Shown: piece by piece, positions 39,951-53,109 of the stretch
Layout: the number at the start of each line of letters is the position of its first letter
Numbering within the stretch: position 1 is the stretch's first letter
Notes under the pieces: model-generated
The model's input: only the letters and a program-made list of their open reading frames with translations
The model's database searches: none
Told to the model about the DNA's origin: nothing
Translations under genes and position numbers: made by a program
From: Oncomelania hupensis
Lineage: Eukaryota; Mollusca; Gastropoda; Littorinimorpha; Pomatiopsidae
DNA: 64,000 nt
Direction: 5' to 3'
Assembly: GCA_036898135.1 (NCBI GenBank)
Contig: CM072511.1
Location: forward strand, 25,876,564 to 25,940,563

Positions 39951-40634
39951 ACACTTATGGCCGACAGCAAATGTGTGAGAGCGCCAGTTGCGAAAATTCA
40001 AGTCAGCACTCCTTTCTACATAGGCGAAGTAGAAGCGGTTTGCCTGAAGAAGCCGCTGTATGATTTAATGATCGGGGATATCGACGGCGCGAGACGACCC
40101 GACGACCTTGATTCGGAATGGAGTCCTGCCTCAACCCAACGTGTCGAAGTTGCGGAGGAGGATCCATTGCCATTTCCCGATGGAGACCTTTCAGAGCTGC
40201 TACGGGACAATGTGGCTACTCCGGCTCAGCCCTGCCGACCAGAGATCGTCGGTGCTGTTACTACCAGGGCCCAGGCCAAGAGAGACAAGACGTCTACGCC
40301 ACTGAAGGTCGCCGACAACTCTAAAGCTGCCATCGTGGACAGAGATAAACTGATCCAGCTCCAGGAAGCTGATAGTACTTTAAACAAGTACAGGAACCGC
40401 CAAGACCACGTGACCAAAGGCAGTGGCACGGTCTATTTTGAGGTGAAGGTCAAGATCCTGTATCGAATCTTCCAGCACCCGAGGGTCAACGGAGGAAAAC
40501 CACTACGTCAAGTATTGGTACCGTTACCCCTAAGGTGATGGAAGTAGCGCATGACTCAATCATGGGAGGTCACCTGGGTATCAAGAAGACGTCGGATAGA
40601 ATCCAGGCGGTGTTCTACTGGCCAGGACTTCAAG
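39951..40634 (+). pseudogene. Ty3-like element: protease end, linker and integrase zinc finger
   Basis: Continues the 36230-36592 frame: KIQVSTPFYIGEVEAVCLKK and YDLMIGDIDGARRPDD (end of the protease region), VTTRAQAK, then RDKLIQLQEADSTLNKYR. A one-base shift near 40535 moves to the frame encoding MEVAHDSIMGGHLGIKKTSD then FYWPGLQ, the HHCC-type integrase N-terminus. No RT or RNase H lies between protease and integrase. Sequence is cut at about 40631, the start of duplicated copy 2. Confidence 0.82.
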
Positions 40635-40829
40635 ATTCTGAGTTTAGATTCTATTTTCCAAAGGAATATAGAGTTGTACTCTATAGAGATGAAAATTCTA
40701 TTGCTTTGTTTTTTTATGCAAACATAGTCTAATCTGTATTTGTAGGGCTTAGCTTACGTTCTTTGATTTCTGTCATTGTGACATGGGCTTATGTCACTTT
40801 CTCCACCATCTCTGCCGCTGGTCACTGTA

Positions 40830-41488
40830 GATTGTTCTAACCTATAAAGGGAAAAGTGAAAGCCCCAGTTGAAAACCTGTCTTGACTTTGTAGGCATGAC
40901 CAATTCACTGCGGCAACAGTTGGGGTGCCGGGGGTTTCAGTATAAATAGTATCCCCACTTTCTGGAAATTTAGTGCATTAAATTCCCACTGTCGCTGTCT
41001 TCCTCATTTACTCTTTCCCATTCCTGCTCTGTCCTATCACTCTGCTATACTATCTTCTTCTTCGCTAGATCAATGACCTACCTTTTTTCTTGAAAGCTCT
41101 TCCTGAACAGGACTCCTTGTTTGTGTATGAGGTCTGTTGGATCAGCTTGGGAGTGTTGGACGCTTTCTGCCGGGTGGTCACTAGGGCTTCCTATGATGTT
41201 ATTATTTAGCAATATAGGCATTTTATATGTATATGTTTTGTTGATAATTTATAATAATGTTTGTATTCTATTTTGTTTTTGTAACCGGGGGTTCGAGTAG
41301 TTGGGGTAAAGCCTCAGCCGTCCCCTGCGTGGGATGTCTTTATTGTAAAGTGACTGGCCAGTGGAGGGCATTCAATTTTCCCACTAGGGTTGTTTCAACA
41401 GATCTTTTATGCGGATCGGGGGTTGTCCGGTCCTGATTTGGCTCGGAAGAGTCCGCTGGACCTAAAGCAACAATCAATCAATCTGCCG
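40830..41488 (+). mobile_element. Family X element, paralogue of 16121-16778
   Basis: Same insertion, same flanks (TCTGCCGCTGGTC) and few substitutions; therefore present before the block was copied. Confidence 0.85.
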
Positions 41489-42430
41489 CTGGTCGTGAAC
41501 ATATTCCAGGTTTTCATTAAAGTATTACACAATCGCTTTCCCGGTCCCGAACTGATAAAAGAAGGGCAGACTGTAGGTCCAACTACGTTACGTCACCCGG
41601 AGTAAATAGGTAGACTTATACGACCAAGGGCACAGACGTTTGGGAGGCGACGAAAGCCCCGGGCGATCTCTTCTACGCAGTGTGAGACCATATGTCGTAG
41701 CACAGACTAGACATCTGCACGCGCAAATGATGTAAGGACACAGTTGCATCATTTTCTGCCCCTGGACACCATGCAAGTGCCAGCATCCTGATTGTTTCGA
41801 TCAACAAGTTCCAGAAGACCCTATCCCTCATTATTATGTCCGTGTGTGACATTTACCCGGACACCCTGCAAGGTGCTGGCACAGTGATTGTTTCCCTGAC
41901 CAACTTCCGTTACACGCAGAGTTCCAGAGAGAACCTAATTATTGACATACTCCTTATACAATATTTAGTGTTGACTTTAACGTTGAGAGCCAAGACGGAT
42001 TCACGTGACTTTTTCGGAACCAACAAGCTTTTAACCTCAAAATAATGATCACCATGTGTAGCTTCATCAGTGACCTGCTGCTTTAACCTATAAGTTCAGT
42101 TTTAGGTTGAATATTTCTGCCTCTCCTTATTGCATTCTTCATTACTTCTCTAAGCGCTCTGAGCATGCTACCTTAGCACGGAGAAAGCGCGTTATTCAAA
42201 TGTTCAACATCAACTTCATGTGCCTAAGATAGTTAGGGTAGTCCATGGTACATACTTACGTCTTCCGCAACTGCTGTAACAGTGTCAGGAATAATTGGAT
42301 GAAGCGCCAGTTTTTTTTTTTTAATGTTCTTGCTGCTCCTGTGGTGGTGGTGGTGGTTGTTGTTGTTGTTATGGTCGTAGCGCGTCGTAGTGGTTCTTAT
42401 TGTTCTTCACCACCACTATAATTGTCGTCA

Positions 42431-42439
42431 TCGTCATCG

Positions 42440-42516
<77 letters not shown>
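42431..42516. repeat. (TCA)n microsatellite
   Basis: Longer allele of the tract at 17722-17794. Confidence 0.97.
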
Positions 42517-44253
42517 GCCGTCGTCAATATGATGCAATGCAATGAAGCAAACGCAACATTGTATACTGTGTGTACTGTACGTGTGTGTGTGTGTGTTTGT
42601 GTATGCGTGTGTGTGAGAGAGAGAGAGAAAGAGAGAGAGATGGAGGGGGTGGAGGTGGGGTAGGGAGTTTTACTAGTACCTCGGGGATAACGAGTCGAGG
42701 CAATAACCAAGGAAGTACTTTCAAGAATCCGTATAATAACTTCGTCTACAAGCATGAAAGTTATGACCATCAGTATAGTATAGTCTAGTATAGTCTAGTC
42801 TAGTCTAGTGTAGTATAGTACAGTATGGTATAGTATGGTATTGCATTGCACTTAGTCACAGACAAGAAGACTAGATTTACGAAGTTATGCTTAAGAAACG
42901 GAACGCCAGCCATTGTAACAACCAAATGCTTTCAACCATGGTGTGGCTCCTAAATGATCCATTATTTTGTTTCTGCAATGTGCAACGGTGAAGACCTACT
43001 CCATCGCCCGAAAAAAAAAAACGCGCTTGTTACTAGTATTAGCTTGATGTTGAGTTGGGATGAGGACCTCATTCGGTTACACGGATCCAATAGTAATAGA
43101 TCTTCAGAATAAATTACGAATGCGGGACCTTTCATTTCTCTGAAAGCGGTGTGCCATGGGCAAATGAGAAGACCGAGTGGTGTCCTTTTCCGGGACCTGG
43201 ACCTGGAACGTTCAAAAGGGCATTGTCACAAAGAATCAGTTTGAGGCTGCTTAAGCTTGAAATATACGCATCATCGCAATTTGGAGTAATAAAGGTACAC
43301 TGCCCCTTCAACGTTCGTAGAAGTTGTCCGCAAGTAACGAACTTTCGACACTCTTCTAGCACCGTTGAAAGCGTCACCCATCGTGGTTCGCCGTTGATCA
43401 TCCATGTGAACGGCTTGATCGTTGATACATCTGCCGAAAGATTTAGCCGGCTTCATTTTACTGCAACCCTGATGGCAGTATGAAGTTATTTTTGGGCGCA
43501 CAGAGAAAGGGGACGTAACTCCTGGTCTACTTACGAACGTCGAGCTATGAGAGTTAGGCTGTTGAGATTGTCCCGCGTTAGTATCATTATGATTGCGATA
43601 CTTAGCCTACTGTGGGGAAGATGGAATTGGGAAGACAACAGCCACTCCCTAACCGTGAACAGTCGATAATTGGCGTCCGTGAGCTATTCGCCGTGTCAAC
43701 AACATCAGCTATCATTCTGTGATTGGTCACTATTCATCGAGCACGTTGGGCCATTGATACTATAGAATCGCTCTGCTCTGGCAGTAAGGCCCTAATGTAT
43801 TATTCTCATATAGCGCTCTTTTCTGCTCAAAAAGGTGCTCAAAGCGCTTACCGAATTTAGGGACTGAACTCAAACCGTCCAAGACGCTGACTTGCTTCAT
43901 CTCCTCTTCCCTCCACAAAAATCACCGGTGATTCCAATGTTGCATGTTCGTTGTTGTATTTTATTTTTTTTATTTTTTTTTACTCTAGCAAATTGAAACC
44001 GGTTTCTGAAAAAGGAAACTGAAACCAGTTTGTATAAAGGAAAATTGTATGCTTTAATTAATATTTATGTTTCATCGCACACCGCGATTCTCATTACTAG
44101 ATGAGGTGAACTTCAATCGCGTTTGACACGCGGCATTACACTCGCCTCCTTGTTATGTGTTAATTTTTTTTCTTTCTTAAATGATGGTATTATAGTGAGA
44201 ATTGAAAATGTGCACGCAAGAGACACCATTTTTCCCTTTTCTGAGATAACTCT

Positions 44254-44255
<2 letters not shown>

Positions 44256-44324
<69 letters not shown>

Positions 44325-44665
44325 AGGATGCTATGTACGCGCCTTTCCCCAAGGCTCAAAGCGCGGCGATCTATACCAACATACACGCTCACCTGTCTCA
44401 TTTACCCTCACACACACCAAATACACATACAGGTGGTGTAAAGGCAGGGAGATCGCTATTAGAAGACGGAAGTAAATCGAATTTTTTATTTTTGAAATTT
44501 TTATATTGACTGCATCCTGTACCATTATTGAAGGGAGGGAGGAAACCGGAGTGCCCGGAGAAAACCCTCGGTGACCTCAATAGTCTCGTACCTAAGTCAC
44601 ATACGTTCGCCCCTTGCGGGAATCGAACCCGCGACCTTCGGCATAGGAAACCGGCGACTGATCCA
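44256..44665 (-). mobile_element. tRNA-derived SINE insertion, only in copy 2
   Basis: An (AAT)n tail (44256-44323) precedes a body related to 29925-30285. On the minus strand, GGTTCGATTCC (box B) lies near 44625 and the head stops within the box A region, so it is 5'-truncated. Copy 1 reads CTCTGTTCTTCGTG through this site (19650-19663). Confidence 0.85.
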
Positions 44666-44698
44666 CTTCGTGTTATTCATTTGTAAAAGGCAACTTTA

Positions 44699-45268
44699 CC
44701 CCCGTTGGGGTGCCGAGGGTTTCAGTATAAATAGTATCCCCACTTTCTGGAAATTTAGTGCTTTAAATTCCCACTGTCGCTGTCTTTCTCATTTGCTCTT
44801 TCTCATTCCTGCGCTTTTCTATCAATCTGCTATACTATCGTCTTCTTCGCTAGACCAGTCTCCTACCTTTTTTCTTGAAAACTCTTCCGGGACAAGACTC
44901 CTTATTTGTGTATGAGGTCTGTTGGATCAGCTTGGGAATATTGGACGCTTTCTGCCAGGTGGTCACTAGGGCTTCCTATGATGTTATTATTTAGCAATGT
45001 AGGCATGTTATATGTATGTGTTTTGTTGATAATTTATAATGATGTTTGTATTCTATTTTGTTTTTGTAAACGGGGATTCGATAAGTTGGGGTGAAGCCTC
45101 AGTCGTCCCCTGCGTGGGATGTCTTTATTGTAAAGTGACTAGCTGATGGAGAGCTTTCGGTTTTACCACTAGGGTTGTTTCAGCAGATCTTTTATGCGGA
45201 TCGGGGGTTGTCCGGTCCTGATTTGGCTCGGAAGAGTCCGCTGGACCTAAAGCAATAATAATGTAATG
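44699..45268 (+). mobile_element. Family X element (570 bp) with 12-bp target duplication, only in copy 2
   Basis: AAAGGCAACTTT flanks both sides (44687-44698 and 45269-45280 approximately), while copy 1 has the word once (near 19679). The insert begins CCCCCGTTGGGGTGCC, contains TATAAATAGTATCCCC and ends in the GGTCC...GGACC hairpin plus an (ATGTA)n tail. No coding region. Confidence 0.9.
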
Positions 45269-45549
45269 TAATGTAAAGGCAACTTTGTTCTTTATGTTAT
45301 TCGTTTGTATTATTCGGAGAATGATTCGTAACGTAACTCAGTATGTTTGGCTCCCTTTTAAGTACGATTTATGTATGCTATTCCTTGGTAATATAAGTTG
45401 AAAAAATCCTTTTAAAAATAACTAGTTATGTGTTTTGTCGTTATTTTTCTCGATTTTTTGCTTTAATTGTAATTCCTTTGTAAATCACTTTACACGAAAA
45501 ACAGCACGCTGAATTCATCTGATGTCTTTATTTTCATCCTTCCATTTTG

Positions 45550-45550
<1 letters not shown>

Positions 45551-45616
<66 letters not shown>

Positions 45617-45636
45617 GTAATAATAATAATAATAAT

Positions 45637-45709
<73 letters not shown>
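45551..45709. repeat. Compound (ACT)n(AAT)n microsatellite
   Basis: The (ACT)n part is missing at the matching tract in copy 1 (19953-20023). Confidence 0.97.
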
Positions 45710-45712
<3 letters not shown>

Positions 45713-46172
45713 TTTTCAACTTGCCTAATGTAATATATTTTCAATTACGATTGTTTCTCGTTCTTCAATGTGATATGTATATAACTGTCTATTTGCGTGT
45801 ACTGTGTGTGTATGTTTGTGTGTATGTGTGTGTCTGTGTGTGTGTGTGGGAGGGAGTGGGAGTCTGTGTGTGTGTGTATGTATGTGTGTGTGTGTTTGTA
45901 GAAACGACGTTATTGTTACACAATCTTTATACTCTACCTACGTTATTTTGACGGCCCCGTTATTTTGACGTCAAAACATGGTTTCGTTGTGGTTAGGGTT
46001 TTGTTAGGCTTAGGGTTAGATTAAATGTTAGGGTTAGGGTTAGCATAAAAAATTGACAAATTTCACGAAATGTCATAACAACGTACGTTGCGTTTCATTA
46101 AAGTCATAACAGCGGCCTGTGTGTGTTTGTGTATGTGTGTGTTTCGCTGTGCACCATGAGATGTGTGCGCTG

Positions 46173-46173
<1 letters not shown>

Positions 46174-46241
<68 letters not shown>

Positions 46242-46573
46242 ATCCTATCCTATCCCGTAACTCTGAGGTCGTTGGGGCAACACAGATGATCGTTGAACCA
46301 GCGTACTCCATCTTTCTCTGATCTCAGCAACCCTGATGGCTTCGCTCAATTTCAAGCCAGTCCATTCTTGAATGTTGTCCTCCCACCTACCCCTCGGTCT
46401 CTCTCCTCCCTCACCCCACGCCCTACCCTCCGTACCGTGCCTTACATGATGGTCTTTGCAAGGTTTGATGATCTGGTGACGTGGCCATACCATCGGAGTT
46501 TCCGTTTCTTCACCACTGTGAGCAGGTCATCGTGTTGTCCAACGGGCTGCGTGATGGTCTGTCGGACCCCTTC
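46174..46573 (-). mobile_element. (AAT)n tract then RTE LINE 3' fragment
   Basis: AAT tract 46174-46237, joined directly to the (TATCC)n tail and antisense C-terminal coding fragment of the RTE LINE (46238-46573), without the SINE seen between them in copy 1. Confidence 0.88.
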
Positions 46574-46574
46574 G

Positions 46575-46703
<129 letters not shown>

Positions 46704-46806
46704 ATAAATCTCAGATTTCCAAATGTACTCCAGTGTTTTACACAGTCAAAGGCGGCAAAGAACTATACACACAAGGATGATAACTCAATTTTCTTATCCT
46801 ATCAAT

Positions 46807-46926
46807 CCTTTGTTTCCCTATCCTATCATATCCTGTCCCGTAACTCGGAGGTCGTAGGGGCACCACAGATGATCGTTTAACCAGCATACTCCATCTTTCT
46901 CTGTCCTCAGCAGCCCTTTGTTTCCC
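46807..46926 (-). mobile_element. 96-bp RTE LINE micro-insertion with perfect 12-bp target duplication
   Basis: CCTTTGTTTCCC at 46807-46818 and 46915-46926 flanks 96 bp (46819-46914) that are only the RTE 3' end and (TATCC) tail. Confidence 0.92.
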
Positions 46927-47080
46927 AGGAAAGCGAATATTAGCAAACAAAGAGAGTTCTGGTTGGAAATGAGCACACAGGATAGTTTATTTTTCTGTAG
47001 ATCAGACGTTTGGCTGCAGAAGGAAATTAATCAAACTCTTCATTGGGGTGATGTTAAGATAGAGACGCGGAGCGATAGTT

Positions 47081-47545
47081 TGCAAAGCATGCAATAATAA
47101 CGTGTATTTACCTTTGATTTGATTCTGAGCTGTTGCTAGAGGAAGATTTGTACAATGTTGATAGTTTTCGCCGGTCGATATTATTGTAGTAGCGTTGAGA
47201 ATTTTCTGGAATTACTTGTTTATTATCGATCGGAAGTGCAGTCGAATCCTTTAAATTCGTAAACATTCTATGACGTAAGACAGTGCGTAGATCCGGTGTG
47301 TTATTGCGTCATTGTGGAATGTGCTAAGCTTTACTGGATTGCAGAGAGACTATTCATATAAGTAATGCACTGTCTGCTCGCGAGAGGTGATTTTTGGAAA
47401 GCGATCTAGTATGCAGTTGTTGGTGTTTGCTGAATAAAGTTGGAAAACTTTATATGACCACTCCTGCCTTGTTGCTGATGATCTGAATTTCACATATCAC
47501 GATTCAAGCATCGGTTCTGAATCTACTATTGATAATCGTGTAACA
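47081..47545 (+). mobile_element. Solo-LTR-like repeat, paralogue of 21882-22344
   Basis: Same termini and internal signals as its copy 1 partner, with few substitutions. Confidence 0.65.
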
Positions 47546-47652
47546 GGGGAAGAGGTTAGCGCGGTTATGCGCGCGTATCTGCGTGTGTGTCCAAGATGAA
47601 TGCACTATTTCAACTTTGAGCGATTTCTGTATTTGACTTGTGCTCTCCGCGC

Positions 47653-47653
<1 letters not shown>

Positions 47654-47694
<41 letters not shown>

Positions 47695-47712
47695 AATGAT
47701 GATGATGATGAT
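47654..47712. repeat. (GAT)n microsatellite
   Basis: Paralogue of 22453-22509, with one AAT interruption. Confidence 0.96.
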
Positions 47713-48279
47713 GGAGAGTGGGAGAGCTGGGGGTACAATCGATGAGTGTATGTGTTTCTTTCTGTATGTGTTTGCGCGCGAGTGCGTGTGTATGTGTGTG
47801 CGCGCGCGTCTGTATGTATGCGCATGTTTGTGTATGTGTGTACGCTGCCGAAGTGTGCGCTATTTGTATTCAGTCCGCCTTCTTTGCCCGACTAACACTA
47901 ACAGTAAGAGAATGAAGCAGTCTCTACTGATGAGGCTAATAGGGCTGAACTTTTCTGGATCTTATCCAGGCGCGTGCACTCTAATTTACCGTGAAACTGA
48001 TGGTTGACGCATTGCTTTCTTTCCGTATACAAAAAAAAAACCCAGCTAATTTCCCCAGTCCCCGTCTTTTCACTCCATCTATCATTTGGCCTTCCTGAAA
48101 CTTCTTGGGCGAGGAAACTGGAACTACCGGGCCGACATCTCTCTGTTTCCTCAAGAGAAACAAAATAGCGCTGATGTGTGTGTGGGTGTGGGTGTGTGGG
48201 TGTGGGTGCGTGTGTGTGGGTGTGTATGTAGGTGTGTGTGTATGTATGCCTGTGATGGTTTGTCTGCTTTATCCATCCA

Positions 48280-49048
48280 CTTCCTTCAACGCGTTCAAAA
48301 TTCTGCAGCTTGTCTGATCTTGAAAAAGAAAAGGTCTGATTATATTACCTCATTGCTCTCCTCCCTTCACTGGCTACCTGTCTCACACAGAATACTCTTC
48401 AAATTTAACCTTCTCTGCTTCAAGTGCATTAACAGTTATGCTTCTTCCTACCTTTCAGACAGCATCCATCTATACACACCATCACGTAACCTCCGCTCAG
48501 CTTGTGATCCTCTGACTCTTCGTGGTCTTGATTGGGCTCTTAGCAATCCGCTGGAAGAGGGCTAACCCCTGATCCGTATAAAAGATCTGCTGAAACAACT
48601 CTAACGGTAACATTGAAGGCATTCCACCAGCCGGTCACTTTACAATAAAGGCGTCCCATGCAGGGGATCTGAGGCTTTACTCTAATTTATAGAACCCCCG
48701 TTTACAAAAATAACATAGAATATAAACATCGTTATAAAGTATTAACGAAACACATACATGCCTACATTGCTTAATAATAATATCACAGAAAGCCATAGTG
48801 ACCCTTTGGCACAAAGCGTTCAATATTTCAAAGCTAACCCAACGACCCCATACACAAATGAAGAGTTTGGGGAGAGTTTTCAAAAAGGTAGGTGACTGAT
48901 CTAGCGAAGAAGATAGTACATTAGATTGAGAGAAAAGAGTAGGAATGAGAAAGAACAAAGGAGAAAGACAGCGACAGTGGGAATTTAAAGCAAAAATGTC
49001 CAGAAAGTGGGGATACTATTTATACAGAAACCCCCGGCACCCTCACGG
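48280..49048. mobile_element. L2/CR1-like RT remnant (+) joined to family X element (-)
   Basis: Paralogue of 23035-23815: the RT C-terminal remnant on the plus strand (48280-48560), then the minus-strand family X element (48566-49048). Confidence 0.85.
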
Positions 49049-49605
49049 GTGTGCAATTAAACAAATTTTACTTAAACAAAAACTCTCCAGCTGACTATAA
49101 ATGGATCAATATTCTACCTCTTACCGACAGACTAAAATTTAATAAAGGCGTTTTCATGCACAAGGTCCTTTCTGGCAATGCACCTTCCTATCTTTCTTCT
49201 CTTTTTTCTCTTTTTTCAAAAAAAACTGCCAGATCGTCCACAAAATTAAATGTTCCAATTCCAAGAATTGATCTCTACAAAACTAGTCTAGCTTATTCCG
49301 GCTCCATTTTGTGGAATAACTTTCCTGAAGATCTCCGCACTCCAGCATCTAAATTTACATCATTTAGAACACGTCTCCTAAAACACATTAAAAATTAAAT
49401 ACACATTAAATGTTAATGTTGTTGATTGAGATTAACAACATTAATTTGATTTCAATTGTTTGAAAAGGATTTTATCTAATGATGACTTTGTTTATTTGTT
49501 ATTGTTCCATGATGTGAATGTTATAACCTTGAGTTGTATTTAATAGTTATTGTTAAAGCCCCAAGGGCAAGATGTAAAAAAGCGCATCCAGCGCTAATAA
49601 TAATT
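49049..49605 (+). pseudogene. LINE 3' fragment of another family, only in copy 2
   Basis: Encodes WINILPLTDRLKFNKGVFMHKVL, then SSLFS...PIPRIDLYKTSLAYSGSILWNNFPEDLR and FRTRLLKHIKN, the C-terminal tail that follows the RT in several LINEs. A 3' UTR of about 200 bp ends in AAGCGCATCCAGCGCTAATAATAA. Copy 1 has a different 60-bp segment with an (ACAAT)n tail at this site (23816-23882). Confidence 0.8.
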
Positions 49606-49899
49606 GGTTGGTTGAACATGACAATACTACAGAGAGGTTCATTGAATTTCAAGTGATATCACATCGGTGCACCGGAGAAACGTTCAACGATGATACACGA
49701 TGAAGGCGAAAAGGAAATTCTGTGATTAGTTAATGCAGATGAGATCCTTGACACGTTATCCAAGATCACAGGCACACAGCTCACTGGCCAATTCACCAAC
49801 AATGCCTTGGAGCATGTTGAATCGTCACGCGTCGCTGCGTGAATCTGTTGGAAGCCTGTGACTCTATTCTAACCGAGATCAGCAATTTGCTGCTGTATA

Positions 49900-50395
<496 letters not shown>

Positions 50396-50464
50396 CTGGA
50401 CGACCTTTGAGCGCTCGAACATCAAGTTTTTAGATTCAATTTGGGTGTGTCTGTGTGTGCGTGT

Positions 50465-50501
<37 letters not shown>

Positions 50502-50960
50502 CTTCTATTCATGGAAGAATGGGGTTTTCAATCTGCCAACACTCTTGTAAAAAGGGGTGCCATTTTTTTAACGCCAGTCTTTTATCACTTGGAAATTGTA
50601 AGATAATGCTGCAGGATACCATATTTTCACTTGTAACGAAAGTCTTAATTTTGACAAATTTTCGAACTCCGAGTGTTTCACAAACACACAAGAGTGTCCG
50701 CTGTCAATCTGTCTCTGAAACTACCAGGGTGTCTTAGAGAGAGAGGGGAGATTTAGCAATTCAAATTGCAGAGAGCGAGATGAACATAATTATTTTGAAA
50801 GGGGTCAAAAACCCTTCCATCCATCTTCAGCTAATGAGCAAGCGTTTTCCAGAACCCCATTGTGCTATTAGAGGAACCCATTTTGTCCAAGTACCCATTT
50901 TGCCATGAATAAACGCCTCTGTGTGTGTGAGTGTATGTGGTGTGCGTGTGTGTGGGTGCG

Positions 50961-51011
<51 letters not shown>

Positions 51012-52565
51012 AATTAGACAAAACAAATGTTCAAAAACTGTAAGCGAATTATCATCTCTTAACGAGAATTATACATTTGATAAAAACGTTATTTTAGCAC
51101 CATTATGATCCCGAGATCTCAGACCCACTTTGAAATATAGAGACCCTACGCTACTTATGACGTGGATACCTACTTATCCAACCCCTTCCCAAGCTAATAA
51201 ATTGACTAGAATAATCGATGACCATCGAACACACGTTGTAAACAATTATCCGCTATGACTTGAGGGTAATAAGAAAATTTGTTGTTGTTGACCTCCTCTT
51301 CCAGCTAGGAACTGGTCACAGCAAAACTTAGGAGGCATCGGTTTCAAATAAGAGGATCCTGAGTACACTCGGACTTGAATTTATCCGATCATCACAGTTT
51401 AGATTAGATTTCACATCATTTATGATAACCAACAAAATGCATTAACTTGGACCAAAGTTGTCGCCTCAGAAGTGGCGCTGTTCCAGTTTAGGGTCTACTC
51501 GCTCGGTCGGTTATCGTTAACACCCAGCGCTGGCTCACCGAATATCCATTTCCCCTTGGCGATTATTTAGCCATGAACCCATTTTCCCTTTCCCGGAAAA
51601 AAGGAAGCAAACAAGCCCAGAAAGGTCGCTTTGATTCCCAATCGCTTCCCATCATTTTCTCGTTTGCTTCACTTGCCTCCCCTCTTCGAGCTCTCCAGTC
51701 TCATTGCTTCAATTCTGTCCCTTTGCTGGCTCTTTACTTAAAAGGTCTCTTTTTTTTTTCTTCTCGCCGATGTTTTCTATTGTTGTTTCCACACACACCC
51801 ACACCTCACCCCCATCCCACTATACCCTAACCCCCACTGTCTCTCTTCTTTGTTTTTAGTTCTTTAATTATTTCAACTCTTCTCTCTCGCTCTTCAGCAC
51901 CTTTCTTTCAATATCCAGTATTTTCTAGAGTCTAGAGTCCTTATTTTCCTTGTTCTAGTTTTTTTTTAAAGGTAGTTGCTCGCTCCTTTAGGCTTTTTGT
52001 TTGTCCAGCTCTGGTACCGGAACAGAAAGAAATAGAGCAAATATGGAATGGACTTTAAAAAAAACCATTTTCCTAAGAATAGTAGGCTATCTATGCTCGG
52101 TTCTACACAACATCAAACTCATCCTTTAATCAGCGGAGTGATGACAGCCATGTAAGTCCCATTTTTTTCAAATAATTGAAATAACTGAGAATTATACATC
52201 CTTGTAGAGAACACGAGATCGACCTTCAATGTACGTGTAAGTTTTGAAATGCAAGTGTCCTTTGATTTACGAGATTCAGACAAATAAGTCATCAAAACAA
52301 GAACAAGAAAGGCTATTTTTTCAGGACGAAAAGTAACGTACAGTTTCTCAAAACTGCATCAAGATACGGCTTAAAAAATGTCGATTAAAAAAAATCAAAA
52401 CTAACATTCATTGAACTTGTTCTACTTTGTCACCAAGGCAACAGCAGTCCTTGAGCCCCTACTGACCCTGTTTCCTAAAAAGGAAATTAGGCTACAAAAA
52501 TTAATTGCACAATTATTTTCAAATATTGTAAAAGATATTTACACGTACATCACCCACATACATTT

Positions 52566-52838
52566 CTTATCCTATCCTATCCCATACTCGAAAGTCATTG
52601 GGGCACCACAGATGATCGTTTAACCAGCGTACTCCATCTTTCTCTGTCCTCAGCAACCCTCATGGCTTTGTTCAGTTTCAAGCCAGTCCATTTTCGAATG
52701 TTTTCCTCCCACCTCTTTTCCTGTCTCCCTCTTCTTCTGCTTCCTTGCACCGTGCCTTGCAGAATGATCTTTGCAAGGCCTAATTTTCTGGTGACGTGGC
52801 CGTATCATCGGAGTTTCCGTTTCTTCATCACTGTGAGC
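52566..52838 (-). mobile_element. RTE LINE 3' fragment
   Basis: Paralogue of 32448-32726. Confidence 0.88.
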
Positions 52839-53109
52839 TTATGGAATATCCCAGAAATACCTCCCCCCCCCTTTGCAATGTTTATTTCGGTATGGTCCAT
52901 GTTTTCAAAAGAGACAGTACTTTTGGGATATATCCAAGATATACTCTACCCCTCCTACTTTTAATTCCCGCGTAAGGGGGCATTTCTCTTCATTTCGTTT
53001 TCAAGTGTTAGTTGTCATACTTCCACATATGAATAGAACAAAGAGCACAACCACAAAACAAACAATCAAAACAGGTTGTTAAACATATCCACCTTAACCT
53101 ATCCACCCT

